From contig CALVKQ010000001.1 in NCBI GenBank assembly GCA_944332815.1, forward strand, positions 1 to 49,696: a stretch of DNA of 49,696 nt, read 5' to 3'. Position numbers and translations under genes: made by a program. Of the stretch, positions 48,908 to 49,696 are shown one piece after another. This stretch comes from an uncultured Clostridia bacterium (lineage in GTDB: Bacteria > Bacillota > Clostridia > Christensenellales > CAG-917). Position 1 is the stretch's first letter. Every line of letters begins with the position of its first letter. The notes below the pieces were generated by a model, which saw nothing but the letters and a program-made list of their open reading frames with translations, ran no database searches and was not told the DNA's origin.

Positions 48908-49429
48908 ATGGAACTTGCCGAAAAAGCTAAAAAGAGAAATTTCATCCTCGCACTCGTTTTCACGATAGGTCTGGTCGCAGGCATCCCCTGCATAGTCCTC
49001 GGCGCGGTCAACATGGACGACAACAAGGGCTTCGTCGCTCTGCTCGTGTTCGGCATAGTCGGCACGGTGCTGGGCTTCTACGGCTCCCCCCTCCTCTGGA
49101 CCAGGCTCGCCACCGTCAATCAGGAACTCACGCTGGTGAAAGCCGTGACGCAGGAACACCTCCACACCGTCGCGGACCTCGCCCAACGCCTTTCCGTGAA
49201 CGGCAAAACGGCGTCCGCCACCCTCAACAACTGCATCAGAAAAGGCTACCTCGTGGGCTTCATCCGCGAAGGCGACCAACTCGTCCTCAACGAGAACCGC
49301 GCTCTCGCCCCCACCACCTACGCCGTGCAGTGCCCCTACTGCGGCGCGTCCCTCACCGTGCAAAAGGGGGACTCCGCGAAGTGCCCCTACTGCGGCAGCG
49401 TCCTCACCGCCCCCAAAAAAGGCAACTGA
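48908..49429 (+). CDS. Membrane protein with winged-helix domain and zinc ribbon
   Basis: 173 residues from ATG 48908 with GGAG upstream. Two helices (ILALVFTIGLVAGIPCIVLG; FVALLVFGIVGTVLGFYGSP), then a winged-helix-like segment (EHLHTVADLAQRLSVNGKTA with LNNCIRKGYLVGFIREGDQL), and a C-terminal zinc ribbon of two CPYCG knuckles. It resembles the PCI/zinc-ribbon sensors often found in Clostridia. The winged helix could bind nucleic acid or protein at the membrane; function unknown. Confidence 0.6.
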   Translation: MELAEKAKKRNFILALVFTIGLVAGIPCIVLGAVNMDDNKGFVALLVFGIVGTVLGFYGSPLLWTRLATVNQELTLVKAVTQEHLHTVADLAQRLSVNGKTASATLNNCIRKGYLVGFIREGDQLVLNENRALAPTTYAVQCPYCGASLTVQKGDSAKCPYCGSVLTAPKKGN

Positions 49430-49493
49430 GCCGCGCATTAAAGGCTGCACGCCGCCATCTCGCGCATATAATACGTTCATATAAGGGCTAAAA

Positions 49494-49696
49494 ATGAGAT
49501 TTTCCGGGTCGCGAAAGCTCGTGAGCTGCATATTGCTGCTGATTTTTCTGCTTTCGATCGTCACGTTCATACTGGCGTTCACCCTGCCCTATGACAGAGC
49601 GCTTGCGACCATCCCTACTTTCGAGGTGTCCGAAACCGAACTTTACGTCATCGACGGGGACGGGCTTTCAAAGGACTTGTACGCGATGATAGTGTC
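49494..49696 (+). CDS. Truncated membrane-anchored protein (runs off window)
   Basis: 67 codons visible, open to the window end. RKLVSCILLLIFLLSIVTFI begins a signal-anchor helix, and the extracytoplasmic part includes PTFEVSETELYVIDGDGLSK. TATAAT at 49467-49472 may be its -10. Too short to identify. Confidence 0.6.
   Translation, partial: MRFSGSRKLVSCILLLIFLLSIVTFILAFTLPYDRALATIPTFEVSETELYVIDGDGLSKDLYAMIV

Overview
The window looks like a chromosomal piece of an anaerobic, GC-rich clostridial Firmicute (Bacillota), probably an uncultured Clostridia lineage. The evidence is an L27 with the Firmicutes-type cleavable N-terminus encoded beside its protease Prp, a four-subunit 2-oxoacid:ferredoxin oxidoreductase, a CoA-disulfide reductase with a rhodanese tail, a phi3T/Bacillus-type thymidylate synthase, and strong sigma-A promoters (TTGACA/TATAAT, 17-nt spacer). 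No tRNA, rRNA or CRISPR array was seen.

Layout. 1-880: a non-coding array of 47-bp hairpin repeats and a decayed copy of a mobile repeat. 880-2040: a CitMHS/ArsB-like permease. 2315-5176: an ECF sigma factor, its membrane anti-sigma factor and a divergent lipoprotein homologous to the anti-sigma sensor domain; both transcription units carry the same promoter-like motif. 5309-6949: CoA-disulfide reductase/rhodanese. 7016-7175: a candidate small RNA with C-rich linkers between GAAA-loop hairpins. 7380-8135: an ECF-type S component. 8292-17382: a compact ten-gene minus-strand virion cassette of podovirus type (TerL, portal, scaffold, capsid, connectors, tail propeller, coiled-coil protein) with no integrase, replication or lysis genes in view; its capsid protein carries a C-terminal InlB-type repeat. 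17643-22512: plus-strand housekeeping genes (lipoprotein, YfcE-like phosphodiesterase, GH2 glycosidase, thyA, folA).

22513-23830 and 39137-41099 are two related islands of non-coding palindromic repeats. Between them, on the minus strand, lie the VOR-type oxidoreductase operon, an NYN-domain protein, an OGG-like DNA glycosylase, rplU-prp-rpmA, a BMP-family ABC importer with xanthine phosphoribosyltransferase (purine/nucleoside salvage), and a class II aldolase/FGGY kinase pair. After the second island come a class III aminotransferase, HU, a PepSY lipoprotein, a CtpE-like P-type ATPase, a YfcC-type carrier on a probable leaderless mRNA, a membrane winged-helix/zinc-ribbon protein and a truncated membrane-protein gene.

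Two 281-bp MITE-like elements with perfect 20-bp terminal inverted repeats (29331-29611 and 44319-44599) and a decayed relative at 782-862 show that small non-autonomous elements are active or recently active in this genome. The items most worth a second look are the sigma/anti-sigma/lipoprotein triad with matched promoters, the C-rich sRNA candidate, the orphan virion cassette with its decorated capsid, and the repeat families with compensatory stem changes. All calls were made by reading; none was checked by database search.
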